A DNA stretch of 64,000 nucleotides from Phycicoccus sp. Soil802 (GCF_001429605.1 NZ_LMSS01000008.1:62001-126000); one strand, 5' to 3'. Positions 9,875-18,320 are shown, counted from the stretch's first letter. Numbers and translations: made by a program. The notes: generated by a model not told the origin, from the sequence alone.

Positions 9875-9879
9875 GCGGG

Positions 9880-11538
9880 CTACTTGGCCCGACGGCGCGA
9901 CGCGGACTTCTTGGCGCTCGGGCGCACGACCGGCTCGCCGGCCTCCGCCGCAGCCGCCGCAAGCCCCAGGCCGTAGTCGGCCAGCGCGTCGACCAACGAG
10001 TCCGACGACGCCTCGGGGGCGAGGACGTCGACCCGCAGGCCGTGCTCCTCGGCGGTCTTGGCCGTGGCCGGGCCGATGCACGCGATCACGGTGGACGGGT
10101 GCGGCTTGCCGGCGATGCCGACCAGGTTGCGCACCGTCGAGGACGACGTGAACACCGCCGCGTCGAACTGCCCGCCCTTGATGGCCTCACGGATGTGGGC
10201 GGCCGGCGGCGCGGCGCGCACGGTGCGGTATGCCGTGACGTCGTCCACCTCCCAGCCCATCTCCTGCAGGCCCGCGACGAGGGTGTCGGTGGCGATGTCG
10301 GCCCGCGGCAGGAAGACCCGGTTGATGGGGTCGAGCACCTCGTCGAACGGCGGCCACTCCTCGAGCAGACCGTGCGCCGACATCTCACCGGACGGCACGA
10401 GGTCGGGCACGATGCCCCACTCGCGCAGGGCATCGGCGGTGACCCCCCCGACCGCGGCGATCTTCAGGCCGGCGAAGGCGCGGGCGTCGAGACCGAACTC
10501 CTCGAACTTCTCCCGCACCGCCTTCACGGCGTTGACCGAGGTGAACCCGATCCACTCGTAGCGACCGGTGACCAGGCCCTTGACCGCGCGCTCCATCTGC
10601 TGGGGCGTGCGCGGCGGCTCGACCGAGATCGTCGGGACGACCTCGGCGGTCGCGCCGTACGACTCGAGCCGGGCGATCGTCGAGCCGGACTGCTCCTTGG
10701 TGCGGGGCACCAGGACGTTCCAGCCGAACAGCGGCTTGGTCTCGAACCAGGAGAGGTTCTCGCGGAGGGCCACGGTCGAGCCAACCACGGCCAGGGCCGG
10801 GAACTCCAGGGTCTTCATGACCTTGGTGACCTCGCCCAGGGTGGTGACGCGGGTGGCCTGGCGGATGGTGGTGCCACGCTCGGTGAGTGCGACCGGGCTC
10901 TCGGCGGGGCGGCCGGCGGCCAGGAGCTTGCCGAGGGCCGTGCCGAGGTCGTCGGGTTGGCCCAGGAGCACGACCGTGACCGACTCGGCCACCGAGGCGG
11001 CCCAGTCGACGTGCCGGTCGTTCGCCGAGATGACGTGCACGGCCGGCGAGCTGCTCGAGGTCAGCGGGATGCCGGCGTACGCGGGCACCGCCGAGACGGC
11101 GCTGACCCCGGGGACGATGTCGAACCCGATGCCGGCCTTCTGGCAGGCGAGGGCTTCCTCGGCAAGGCCGTTGAAGGTGCCGGGGTCGCCGTCCATCAGC
11201 CGGACGACGAGCCCGCCCGAGGCGGACTTGGCGGCCTTGACGACCAGCTTGGCCCGCATCGCGTGGGTCAGTGGCTGGCCGTGGTCGCCGTGACCGGCGT
11301 CGATGACCTCGACGCCCTCCCGGCAGTAGCGGCTGACGACGTCCTCACGGGCGACCTGGTCGATGACGACCACGTCGGCGGCGGCGAGGAACTCCACCGA
11401 GCGCACCGTCATGAGCCCGGAGTCGCCGGGGCCGGCGCCGACGAAGGCGACGCGTCCCGGGACCCGGCTCTGGCGAGCGGTCGGGCTGGTGTTGCTCGAG
11501 GAGGTAGAGGTGGTGGTGGTCGAGCGCGTGGGGCTCAC
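9880..11538 (-). CDS. hemD: Fused uroporphyrinogen-III C-methyltransferase / uroporphyrinogen-III synthase
   Basis: A 552-residue bifunctional fusion. Residues about 27-265 form a tetrapyrrole methylase (CobA type) with [16 protein letters not shown] and [11 protein letters not shown]; it diverts uroporphyrinogen III to sirohaem and cobalamin. Residues about 275-535 form uroporphyrinogen-III synthase (HemD), which closes and inverts ring D. Such fusions are normal in Actinobacteria. The GTG start overlaps the hemC end by 4 bases. The N-terminal Ser/Thr-rich segment and the basic [12 protein letters not shown] tail are low complexity. Confidence 0.93.
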   Translation of the reverse strand: MSPTRSTTTTSTSSSNTSPTARQSRVPGRVAFVGAGPGDSGLMTVRSVEFLAAADVVVIDQVAREDVVSRYCREGVEVIDAGHGDHGQPLTHAMRAKLVVKAAKSASGGLVVRLMDGDPGTFNGLAEEALACQKAGIGFDIVPGVSAVSAVPAYAGIPLTSSSSPAVHVISANDRHVDWAASVAESVTVVLLGQPDDLGTALGKLLAAGRPAESPVALTERGTTIRQATRVTTLGEVTKVMKTLEFPALAVVGSTVALRENLSWFETKPLFGWNVLVPRTKEQSGSTIARLESYGATAEVVPTISVEPPRTPQQMERAVKGLVTGRYEWIGFTSVNAVKAVREKFEEFGLDARAFAGLKIAAVGGVTADALREWGIVPDLVPSGEMSAHGLLEEWPPFDEVLDPINRVFLPRADIATDTLVAGLQEMGWEVDDVTAYRTVRAAPPAAHIREAIKGGQFDAAVFTSSSTVRNLVGIAGKPHPSTVIACIGPATAKTAEEHGLRVDVLAPEASSDSLVDALADYGLGLAAAAAEAGEPVVRPSAKKSASRRRAK

Positions 11539-12638
11539 AGTGCACGCTCCGTGCTGTCGTGTTCGGGTTTGCGGTCGGTGCTGCTGTCGGGGCCGGCGAG
11601 CGGATCGGGTCCGGTCGCCCCGGGTGGGTCTGGCGGCGGCGCCTCGGGGAGGCGGCTCGCCGGACCGTCGCCGGACGGCGTCGGTGCGGCTGGTGGTCGG
11701 TCTTCAGGACCGCGCAGCAGGTCGCCGCCGTCCTCGAGCAGGAGGGCAGCGAGCCGTCGGCCCAGGGCCTCGCCGTCGTCGGCCCGGCCCACGAGCGAGC
11801 GCCGCAGGTCGAAGGACCCGTCGACGGCGCCGACGAAGGCCCGCAGCGACAGCTCGAGTCCGTCCTCGCCCTCGACGACTTCCGCGAGCGCCCCGACCGG
11901 TGCGGAGCAGCCCGCCTCGAGCGCGGCCAGGACGGCCCGCTCGGCGGTGACGCAGGCGCGGGTGTCGGCGTCGTCGAGGACCTCGAGCGCACCCCGCGTC
12001 ACGAGGTCGTCGGCGCGGCACTCGACGGCCAGCGCACCCTGGCCGGGGGCCGGCAGCATCTGGAGCGGGTCGATGGCCTCGGCCACGTCGGACAGCCGGC
12101 CGAGCCGGGCCAGCCCGGCCCGGGCCAGCACGACGCCGTCGAGGGCGCCGTCGCGGACGAGGGCGATGCGGGTGTCGACGTTGCCGCGGATGTCCTTGAA
12201 GGACAGCCCGAGGCCGAGCGCCGCGAGCTGGGCGACGCGGCGCGGCGAACCGGTGCCGACCACGGCGCGCTCGCCCAGCTCACCCAGCGTCCGCCCTCCG
12301 GAGGACACCAGGACGTCACGGGGGTCCTCGCGGACCGGGACGGCTGCGACGACGAGCCCGGGCTCGGGCGTGGTGGGCAGGTCCTTGAGGGAGTGCACGG
12401 CGAAGTCGACCTCGCCGGCGAGGAGCGCGCGACGGAGCGCCGCGGCGAAGACCCCGGTGCCACCGATCGAGGCCAGCGACGCGGTCGAGGTGTCACCCTC
12501 GGTGACGATCTCGACGAGCTCGACGGTGTGCCCCTGGGCACGCAGCAGGTCAGCGACCCAGGTCGACTGGGTGGTCGCGAGCGCGCTGCGGCGGGTGCCC
12601 AGGCGCAGGCTCAGCGGGGTGGCGGCAGGTGCGCTCAC
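11535..12638 (-). CDS. hemC: Hydroxymethylbilane synthase (porphobilinogen deaminase)
   Basis: Polymerises four porphobilinogens to hydroxymethylbilane. The dipyrromethane cofactor Cys is in EAGCSAPVGA near residue 245. The start RLGTRRSALATTQ and the substrate loop VHSLKDLPT are canonical. The GTG start overlaps the hemA stop (GTGA). At 367 residues it is longer than usual because of a C-terminal Pro/Asp/Gly-rich tail of about 45 residues (from PSGDGPASRL), which looks disordered and is not part of the enzyme fold. Confidence 0.93.
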   Translation of the reverse strand: MSAPAATPLSLRLGTRRSALATTQSTWVADLLRAQGHTVELVEIVTEGDTSTASLASIGGTGVFAAALRRALLAGEVDFAVHSLKDLPTTPEPGLVVAAVPVREDPRDVLVSSGGRTLGELGERAVVGTGSPRRVAQLAALGLGLSFKDIRGNVDTRIALVRDGALDGVVLARAGLARLGRLSDVAEAIDPLQMLPAPGQGALAVECRADDLVTRGALEVLDDADTRACVTAERAVLAALEAGCSAPVGALAEVVEGEDGLELSLRAFVGAVDGSFDLRRSLVGRADDGEALGRRLAALLLEDGGDLLRGPEDRPPAAPTPSGDGPASRLPEAPPPDPPGATGPDPLAGPDSSTDRKPEHDSTERAL

Positions 12639-13945
12639 GGCATACCTCCCCGCTCGGGCGGCGGGACCGACGCGGTGGCGGCCTCGCCGGGGCGCAGGTC
12701 GAACAGCTCGCGCAGCGCCTCGGCGTAGTCGGCCCCCTGGCCGCCCACGGCGCGCTCCTTCACCCGGATGGTCGGCGTGTGCAGCAGCTTCTCGACGATG
12801 CGGTGCACCGCGAGCTGCACTTCGGCGCGGGCCACCTCGTCGAGGTCGGGCAGCCGCTGGTCGAGGCGGGTCAGCTCGCCCGCGACGACGTCGGCGGCGT
12901 GCGAGCGCAGCGCGGCCACGGTCGGTGCGACGCTCTCGGCGGCGCGTGAGGTGAGGTATGCCGCGACCTCACCGATGACGAGGTCGGCCACCTCGCTCAC
13001 CTGCGGCGGCGTCTGCCCGCCGGACAGCTCCTCCCCCAGCGCGGCCAGCCCGGCGAGGGTCACCCCGCTGAGCGAGGCGACCTCCGGAGCCACGTCGTGG
13101 GGCAGGGCGAGGTCGATGTAGGCCTGCGGGCGACCGCCCCGGGCCACCTGGGCGTCGCCGGCGGTCGCGAGGTCGACCACCACGCCGGTCGAGCCGGTGC
13201 AGGAGATCACGACGTCCGCGCCGGCGAGGGCGGCGGACAGGTCGTCGAAGGGGCGCGCGCTGGCGCCGGTGCGCTCGGCCAGCCGCGCCGCCTTGGCGAA
13301 GGTGCGGTTGACGATGGTGAGACCCGCCGCGCCGCGACGCGACACGGTGGTCGCGGCCAGCGAGCTCATGCCGCCGGCGCCGACGACGAGCACCTTGAGA
13401 CCCGCCAGCGGGCCCAGCTCGCGCTCGGCGCGAGCCAGTCCGGCCTCGACGAGCGAGACGCTGACCGCGTCGATGCCGGTCTCGGTGTGCGCCCGCTTGC
13501 CGACCCGGAGGGCCTGCTGGAACAAGGTGTTGAGGGCGGGTCCGGCGTGTCCCGACTTCTGCGACTCACGCAGCGCAGTGCGCATCTGGCCGAGGATCTG
13601 GGCCTCGCCCACCGCCATCGAGTCCAGCCCGCAGGCGACCGTGAAGGCGTGCGCGATGGCGCGGTCCTCGTAGTGGACGTAGAGGTGCTCGCGCAGCTCG
13701 TCACGGGGCACCCCGGTGACCTCGGTGAGCGCGTCGGCGATGTCGGTGACCGCACCGTGGAAGGTCATTGACTCGGCGTAGACCTCGGTGCGGTTGCACG
13801 TGGACACCACGATCGCCTCGGTGAGGTTCTCGCGACCGGTCAGGCTCGCGGACAGCGTCCGCCGACCGGCGGCGTCGAGGGTCATCGCCTCGAGGAGCGA
13901 CAGGGGTGCGGTGTGGTGGGACAGGCCCAGGATCACGAGGCTCAT
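12635..13945 (-). CDS. hemA: Glutamyl-tRNA reductase
   Basis: First committed enzyme of the C5 haem pathway, reducing glutamyl-tRNA to glutamate-1-semialdehyde with NADPH. The catalytic Cys is in IVVSTCNRTEVY near residue 50, and the NADPH-binding motif is VLVVGAGGMSSLAA near residue 190. The 436-residue length is normal for the actinobacterial form. The ATG overlaps the rex stop by 4 bases, tying it to the redox regulator. In S. coelicolor rex and hemACD form one operon; the same arrangement is seen here with hemB added. Confidence 0.95.
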   Translation of the reverse strand: MSLVILGLSHHTAPLSLLEAMTLDAAGRRTLSASLTGRENLTEAIVVSTCNRTEVYAESMTFHGAVTDIADALTEVTGVPRDELREHLYVHYEDRAIAHAFTVACGLDSMAVGEAQILGQMRTALRESQKSGHAGPALNTLFQQALRVGKRAHTETGIDAVSVSLVEAGLARAERELGPLAGLKVLVVGAGGMSSLAATTVSRRGAAGLTIVNRTFAKAARLAERTGASARPFDDLSAALAGADVVISCTGSTGVVVDLATAGDAQVARGGRPQAYIDLALPHDVAPEVASLSGVTLAGLAALGEELSGGQTPPQVSEVADLVIGEVAAYLTSRAAESVAPTVAALRSHAADVVAGELTRLDQRLPDLDEVARAEVQLAVHRIVEKLLHTPTIRVKERAVGGQGADYAEALRELFDLRPGEAATASVPPPERGGMP

Positions 13946-14661
13946 CGACCCACCACCCGGTTGAGCTCGGGCTTGACCGGCTCGAGGGCGACGGCACCGA
14001 GCGCACCCTCGGCGGCGAGCGCCTTGCGCTGCTCGTGGAAGGCGAGGATCTGCAGCTCGGTGGACAGGTCCACCTTGCGCACGTCGACGTCGTCGGGCAC
14101 GACCAGCACGCACGGGGCGAAGTTGAGGATGGAGCGGACCCCCGCGGCCACCAGTGCGTCGCAGACCTCCTGCGCGGAGGCGGCGGGCGTGGCGATGACG
14201 CCGATGGCCAGGCCCTGCTCCGCCACCAGCTCGTCGAGCACGGTCATCGGCTGCACGGTGATGCCGGCGATCTCCTGGCCGAGCAGTCCGGCGTCCTGGT
14301 CGAGGAGGGCCACCACCCGGAACCCCCGCGTGGCGAACCCGCTGTAGGCCGCGAGCGCGTGCCCGAGGTTGCCCATGCCGATGATGGCGACCGGCCAGTC
14401 CTGGGTGAGGCCGAGCTCACGGGAGATCTGGTAGGCCAGGTGGTCGACCTCGTAGCCGACCCCGCGCACGCCGTAGGAGCCGAGGTGGGACAGGTCCTTG
14501 CGGAGCTTGGCGCTGCGGACGCCTGCGGCGGAGGCCAGCTCCTCGGAGGACACCGACGTGATCCCGCGTTCCGCCAGGCCGGTCAGGGCACGGAGGTACT
14601 CGGGTAGCCGTGCGACCGTGGCGTCGGGAATACCCCGACGGGCGCTCGGGTCGGCAGACAC
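13942..14661 (-). CDS. rex: Redox-sensing transcriptional repressor Rex
   Basis: A 239-residue repressor that senses NADH/NAD+ and controls respiratory genes. The N-terminal winged helix (about residues 15-85) contains SSEELASAAGVRSAKLRKDL and GSYGVRGVGY. The Rossmann domain starts at VAIIGMGNLGHALA, and its NADH pocket includes the IATPAASAQ region. The start is GTG with GAAGGAG 12 bases upstream. The promoter carries a near-consensus Rex box, indicating autoregulation of the whole hem operon. Confidence 0.95.
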   Translation of the reverse strand: MSADPSARRGIPDATVARLPEYLRALTGLAERGITSVSSEELASAAGVRSAKLRKDLSHLGSYGVRGVGYEVDHLAYQISRELGLTQDWPVAIIGMGNLGHALAAYSGFATRGFRVVALLDQDAGLLGQEIAGITVQPMTVLDELVAEQGLAIGVIATPAASAQEVCDALVAAGVRSILNFAPCVLVVPDDVDVRKVDLSTELQILAFHEQRKALAAEGALGAVALEPVKPELNRVVGR

Positions 14662-14727
14662 AGTCTTTTCCGGCTCCTTCTCATCACTGGCAGTCCGCGC
14701 CTGGCTGGGGCGGATGGGAGCCTCTGC

Positions 14728-14756
14728 AGATTACGCTTTTGTGAACGGATGCACAA
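14728..14756 (-). promoter_or_regulatory. Rex operator and promoter of the rex-hem operon
   Basis: On the minus strand a -35 TTGTGC (14751-14756) and a -10 TAATCT (14728-14733) are spaced exactly 17 bp. The 18-bp sequence TTGTGAACGGATGCACAA (14739-14756) matches the known Rex box TTGTGAA-N4-TTCACAA with one mismatch and covers the -35 and spacer, so Rex binding would block RNA polymerase. Confidence 0.88.
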
Positions 14757-14794
14757 AGTCACAAGCAGCCGTCTCATCGAGCACGTGAGCCGCG

Positions 14795-15106
14795 TCACGT
14801 CGAGCGGGTGAGCGCGGCCCGGAGGCGGCTTTCGTCGACCCGCCAGTAGTCGTGCTGGCGCCCGTCCACGAAGGTCACCGGGATCTGCTCCCAGTACTGC
14901 TCCCTGAGCGCCGGGTCGTCCTCGATCGACCGCTCCACCCAGCCCACCCCGAGGTCGGCGGCCACCCGGTCGATGACGGCGCGGGCCGCGTCGCAGAGGT
15001 GGCAGCCCGGCTTGCTCACCAGCGTGATGCGCACCTCGGTGGGCGTGGGCGCGGGAGGCGTGGGGGCACCGGACACACCCCGAGCGTATGCCGCGTGCGC
15101 ACCCAT
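14795..15106 (-). CDS. Glutaredoxin-like (DUF836) thiol-disulfide protein
   Basis: A 103-residue thioredoxin-fold protein with the redox motif [14 protein letters not shown] near residue 42 and the cis-Pro strand [11 protein letters not shown] near residue 77. Its start is uncertain: an ATG at 15106 or a GTG at 15076, ten codons downstream and nearer the fold. The C-terminus [14 protein letters not shown] is typical of DUF836 proteins. A similar gene lies near hemA in mycobacteria. It is divergent from the HAD phosphatase gene. A role in redox buffering is inferred. Confidence 0.82.
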   Translation of the reverse strand: MGAHAAYARGVSGAPTPPAPTPTEVRITLVSKPGCHLCDAARAVIDRVAADLGVGWVERSIEDDPALREQYWEQIPVTFVDGRQHDYWRVDESRLRAALTRST

Positions 15107-15135
15107 GGAGGTCAGCACGGGGCACGGTGCTTCGC

Positions 15136-15179
15136 GACGCTGTGCACTGCCCCAGGCGTCCGGGGCGGTGCACAGCGTC
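15136..15179. repeat. Large inverted repeat between divergent glutaredoxin and HAD genes
   Basis: Arms 15136-15153 and 15162-15179 form an 18-bp stem with one T-G wobble; the core of each arm is GACGCTGTGCAC / GTGCACAGCGTC, with an 8-base loop. It lies between two divergent start codons, so it is more likely an operator or 5' structure than a terminator. Confidence 0.75.
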
Positions 15180-15192
15180 CCGACAGCTCTCC

Positions 15193-15198
15193 TAGGCT
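15193..15198 (+). promoter_or_regulatory. -10 box of leaderless HAD phosphatase gene
   Basis: TAGGCT followed by 7 bases and then the ATG at 15206. The geometry places the transcription start at the A of ATG. No clear -35 is seen. Confidence 0.65.
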
Positions 15199-15205
15199 GG
15201 TCGTC

Positions 15206-16015
15206 ATGACGGATCGGGTGAGCGAGCTGGACCAGGCGCTCACCGTCCCGGCGGACCCGACCGCGGCCGCGTTCTTCGACGTCGACAACACCGTCATGCG
15301 CGGCGCGAGCATCTGGCACCTCGCGCTCGGGCTCTGGCGCCGCGACTTCTTCACGGCCCGCGACGTCAGCTCGATGGCCTGGAAGCAGCTGCGCTTCGCG
15401 GCCCTCGGGGAGAGCCTCGACCACGTCGAGAAGATCCGCGAGCAGGCGCTCGGCTTCATCGCCGGGCACTCGGTGGCCGAGATCGGCGCCATCGGCGAGG
15501 AGATCTTCGACGAGGCCATGCACGACAAGATCTGGCCCGGCACCCAGGCCCTGACCCGCATGCACCTTGACGAGGGCCAGGAGGTCTGGCTCGTCACCGC
15601 GACCCCGGTGGAGGTCGCCCAGGTGATCGCCGACCGGCTCGGCTTGACCGGCGCGCTGGGCACCGTGGCCGAGTCCGTCGACGGCGTCTACACCGGCCGC
15701 CTCGCGGGAGAGCCGCTGCACGGCGCTGCCAAGGCCACCGCGATCGAGGCGATGGCCGCCGAGCGCGGCTTCGACCTGAGCCGCTGCTCGGCCTACTCGG
15801 ACTCGGCCAACGACATCCCGATGCTCTCCCTCGTCGGGCACCCCTGCGCCATCAACCCCGACGGCGCGTTGCGCGACCACGCCCGGGCGAACGGCTGGAC
15901 CATCCGGGACTACCGCACAGGGCGTCGCGCGGCCAGGGTCGGGGTCCAGGCCGTCGGGGCCACCGCGCTCGCGGGGGCGCTGGCCGCGGCTGCGGCTCGC
16001 CGCCGGTCCCGCTAG
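15206..16015 (+). CDS. HAD-IB family phosphatase (SerB-like)
   Basis: A 269-residue HAD hydrolase. Motif I is [11 protein letters not shown] near residue 25, with nucleophile Asp and acid/base Asp. Motif II is VTATP near residue 133. Motif III/IV spans [14 protein letters not shown] near residue 195. The cap pattern fits subfamily IB, which includes phosphoserine and related phosphatases. A C-terminal Ala-rich hydrophobic stretch ([18 protein letters not shown]) may associate with the membrane. The orthologous position in mycobacteria is serB1, but substrate is not proven. The ATG follows a TAGGCT-N7 leaderless promoter. Confidence 0.88.
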   Translation: MTDRVSELDQALTVPADPTAAAFFDVDNTVMRGASIWHLALGLWRRDFFTARDVSSMAWKQLRFAALGESLDHVEKIREQALGFIAGHSVAEIGAIGEEIFDEAMHDKIWPGTQALTRMHLDEGQEVWLVTATPVEVAQVIADRLGLTGALGTVAESVDGVYTGRLAGEPLHGAAKATAIEAMAAERGFDLSRCSAYSDSANDIPMLSLVGHPCAINPDGALRDHARANGWTIRDYRTGRRAARVGVQAVGATALAGALAAAAARRRSR

Positions 16016-16097
16016 CCCGAGGCATACCTCTGTTTGCGTGCGGACGGGGCCACTGGCCTGCCGTGTGGCGTGATAATTGCGGGGTGTGGCGCAGGTC

Positions 16098-16142
16098 TCC
16101 TGACAATCTGCCCGATATCGGGGAAACTGTCCCGGTCAGGAG
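16098..16142. promoter_or_regulatory. Nested palindrome upstream of the BldN-type sigma gene
   Basis: The perfect 12-bp palindrome CCCGATATCGGG (16111-16122) is centred in a 30-bp imperfect palindrome whose ends are GACA and TGTC (16102-16131). It is flanked by CTCCTGAC and GTCAGGAG arms, the latter ending at 16142. It lies about 130 bp before the chosen sigma-factor start and is a candidate operator or structured leader. Confidence 0.6.
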
Positions 16143-16170
16143 GCCCCCATCCGGATCCGTGCACGTCGCA

Positions 16171-16194
16171 GCGCCGCGAGTCGACTCGCGGTGC
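16171..16194. promoter_or_regulatory. 24-bp palindrome upstream of the BldN-type sigma gene
   Basis: The perfect core CCGCGAGTCGACTCGCGG is extended by GCG/TGC flanks with one mismatched pair. It overlaps the most upstream possible GTG (16191) of the sigma gene, which argues that translation starts further downstream and that this is a regulatory element. Confidence 0.6.
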
Positions 16195-16223
16195 TCCGTC
16201 CTGCCCGAAGCGTTCCGGTCTGG

Positions 16224-16251
16224 GCAACGAGCGCCCCGGCGATCGGTTACG
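16224..16251 (-). promoter_or_regulatory. BldN-class promoter match on the minus strand
   Basis: Read on the minus strand: CGTAAC (16246-16251), exactly 16 bases, then CGTTGC (16224-16229). This fits the CGTAAC-N16-CGTTGA promoter described for Streptomyces BldN. It points away from the sigma gene toward the HAD gene 3' end, so its transcript would be antisense or non-coding. Confidence 0.45.
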
Positions 16252-16271
16252 CCGGCGCCGGCAACCACGGG

Positions 16272-16967
16272 ATGGGCCCGGCGACCGCGGACTTCCTCGA
16301 CAGCCTCCGGGTGCTGCTCACCATCGCCGGCGACGCCGGCACGCTGTCCGGAGGTGGGTCCGGCCAGGGTGGGTCGGCAGCGAGGGCCGGGTTCGGGCCG
16401 GGCGAGGCCCCACAGGACTTCGAACGGATCTCTGCGCTGGTGGAGCTCGCGCAGCGCGGCGACAGCGAGGCGTTCGGCCTGCTGTACGAGCGCTACGTGG
16501 ACGTCGTCTACCGCTACGTCTACGTGCGCGTGGGTGGCCGGCAGCTCGCCGAGGACATCACCTCCGAGACCTTCCTGCGCGCCCTGCGCCGGATGGACTC
16601 CTTCTCCTGGCAGGGGCGCGACATCGCGGCGTGGTTCATCACCATCGCCCGCAACCTGATCACCGACAACGCCAAGTCGGCGCGGTTCCGGATGGAGGTC
16701 TCGACCGCCGACATGCTCGACGCCGACCCGCGTGTGGAGGCCGCCCCCGACCACGAGGTGCTCGACCGGCTCCGCAACGAGCGGCTGCTCGCGGCCGTGA
16801 AGGGGCTCAAGCCCGAGCAGGCCGAGTGCGTGGTGCTGCGGTTCCTCCAGGGCCTCACCCTCGCCGAGACGGCCAAGGTGCTCGGCAAGTCCGAAGGGGC
16901 CGTCAAGCAGCTCCAGCTGCGCGCCGTCCGCGCCCTGCACCGGGAGCTCGCCGATGTCGACATCTGA
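16272..16967 (+). CDS. ECF RNA polymerase sigma factor, BldN type
   Basis: A 231-residue ECF sigma factor. Region 2 covers about residues 65-135 (AFGLLYERYVDVVYRYVY, AEDITSETFLRALRRMDSF, WFITIARNLITD). Region 4 is about residues 175-228 (LKPEQAECVVLRFLQGLT, AETAKVLGKSEGAVKQLQLRAVRALHREL). The N-terminal extension of about 55 residues before region 2 (Gly-rich) resembles Streptomyces BldN. Its neighbour is a DUF5667 anti-sigma-like gene as in bldN-rsbN. The start is uncertain: the ATG at 16272 is preferred to a GTG at 16191 that lies inside a palindrome. Confidence 0.85.
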   Translation: MGPATADFLDSLRVLLTIAGDAGTLSGGGSGQGGSAARAGFGPGEAPQDFERISALVELAQRGDSEAFGLLYERYVDVVYRYVYVRVGGRQLAEDITSETFLRALRRMDSFSWQGRDIAAWFITIARNLITDNAKSARFRMEVSTADMLDADPRVEAAPDHEVLDRLRNERLLAAVKGLKPEQAECVVLRFLQGLTLAETAKVLGKSEGAVKQLQLRAVRALHRELADVDI

Positions 16968-17037
16968 GGCGGTCGCCGTGCGCGCGGGGTCCGTCGGGCC
17001 GGGCCGGGGTTCCCGCGCATTTCGCTACGTGTCGACG

Positions 17038-17065
17038 CGTAACTTCCGGGGTCGCCGCTCGTTCT
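17038..17065 (+). promoter_or_regulatory. BldN-class promoter upstream of the RsbN-like gene
   Basis: CGTAAC (17038-17043), exactly 16 bases, then CGTTCT (17060-17065). It matches the CGTAAC-N16-CGTT core reported for sigma BldN targets, including rsbN in Streptomyces. The gene start at 17154 would leave a leader of about 80 nt with GGGAGGGAG as ribosome-binding site. It predicts that this sigma factor activates its own antagonist. Confidence 0.65.
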
Positions 17066-17153
17066 CAGCGCGAGAGACCGTCATCGACACCGCCGCCCGG
17101 ATCAGCACGATCCCCGGACGGGTCGCCGCAGGGCTGGGGAGGGAGAAGCCGGC

Positions 17154-18320
17154 ATGCCAGTACTGAACCGCTCGGCGGACCGTTTCCAGCGCGCCCTGGA
17201 GGGTGAGCGCATCACCGACGAGGGTCTCGCCGAGCTGGTCGAGACCAGCCGCCACCTCGTGGCCATGACCTCGGCAGTCCCGGCCGCCGACGCGGCGTTC
17301 GTGGCCACCCTGCGCGAGCGGCTGATGGCCGAGGCGGGCCGGATGCCGGCGCCCAGCCCGGTGGCCGCGAAGGCTGCCGCAGCGCGCCGCGCCGCGTCCC
17401 GCACCACTCCCGTCGTCGTCGTGGTCGGTCGCGGGCTGCCCAGGCTGCTGGCCGGCGCCGCCGCCTCGGTGCTCCTGGTCGGTGGGGTCGTCGGCGTCGC
17501 CTCACGCAGCGCCGTCCCGGGCCAGGCGCTCTACCCCGTCAAGGGCTGGCTCGACGGAGTCGCAGTGCGGCTCGCGGACAGCGACCTCGAGCGCGGCCAG
17601 ACCTACCTCTCGCAGGCGCAGGACCACGTCTCCGACGCCCGCACGCTCGCCGAGGGCAGCAGGGACATCGGCGACATCGACACCGCCCTGACCGCCGCGA
17701 CCGAATCCGTGCGCAAGGGCCGCCAGGCGCTCGACACCGCCTACGCCACCACCGGCAACCCGCAGGCCCTGCTCGCCATGCGCGACTTCACCGCCCGCAC
17801 GCTCCCGCAGCTCGACGCCCTGCGCACCGAGCTGCCGCCGGCGACACTGCCCCAGCTGGCCGCCCTCGAAGCCCTGCTGCGCGACACCGAGCAGAGCACC
17901 TCCCGGCGGATCGCCGCCTGCGGGGGCGCCTGCAGCGGTTTCGCCTCCTCACCGCTCGGGCCGTCGTCGCTGCCCGGGTCCGCGACCACGGCCCCCTCGG
18001 GCTCCCCCACCGCGTCCTCCTCGGGTGGGGTCACCGTCCCCGACACCGCGGTGACCGTGCCGGGCGGCGTGCCCGTGCCCGGCGGTTCGAGCCCGTCTGG
18101 CCCGGTCGTCGGCGGAGGTGGTGGCAGCGCGAGCGTGGGCACCACCGGCGCCAGCGTGGGGCTGCCGACGCTGAGCGTCTCGGTGCCGGTCGTCCCGTCG
18201 GCGACGGCCACGGTGCCGCTCCCCACGGTGAGCCTGGGCACCGGCAGCGTGAGCGCGACCGTCCCGAGCAGCACCCTCGGCCCGGTCACCCTGCCGGGCG
18301 TGACGCTGACCCTCCCCTGA
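17154..18320 (+). CDS. DUF5667 membrane protein, RsbN-like anti-sigma factor
   Basis: A 388-residue single-pass protein. The cytoplasmic N-terminus (about residues 1-95, FQRALEGERITDEGLAEL) should bind the adjacent sigma factor. A membrane helix follows near residues 102-124 (LLAGAAASVLLVGGVVGV). The DUF5667 domain has the signature SAVPGQALYPVKGWLDGVAV, followed by a helical extracellular region to about residue 250. The C-terminal 130 residues are Ser/Thr/Pro/Gly/Val-rich and probably cell-wall spanning. Gene order and topology match Streptomyces RsbN; sigma binding is inferred. Confidence 0.85.
   Translation: MPVLNRSADRFQRALEGERITDEGLAELVETSRHLVAMTSAVPAADAAFVATLRERLMAEAGRMPAPSPVAAKAAAARRAASRTTPVVVVVGRGLPRLLAGAAASVLLVGGVVGVASRSAVPGQALYPVKGWLDGVAVRLADSDLERGQTYLSQAQDHVSDARTLAEGSRDIGDIDTALTAATESVRKGRQALDTAYATTGNPQALLAMRDFTARTLPQLDALRTELPPATLPQLAALEALLRDTEQSTSRRIAACGGACSGFASSPLGPSSLPGSATTAPSGSPTASSSGGVTVPDTAVTVPGGVPVPGGSSPSGPVVGGGGGSASVGTTGASVGLPTLSVSVPVVPSATATVPLPTVSLGTGSVSATVPSSTLGPVTLPGVTLTLP

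Noticed and set aside
9727-12954. Plus-strand open frame of over 1000 codons across hemD-hemC-hemA
   Set aside because: It is antisense to three clearly conserved enzymes, is very Arg/Gly/Pro-rich, and has no domain signature; high GC creates such frames.
16012-16227. 71-codon minus-strand frame after the BldN-class promoter at 16224
   Set aside because: Tempting as the promoter's target, but it covers the two palindromes, has no ribosome-binding site and no recognisable features.
16191-16271. Earlier GTG start for the sigma factor
   Set aside because: It falls inside a 24-bp palindrome and adds residues without a conserved pattern; 16272 was preferred, though not proven.
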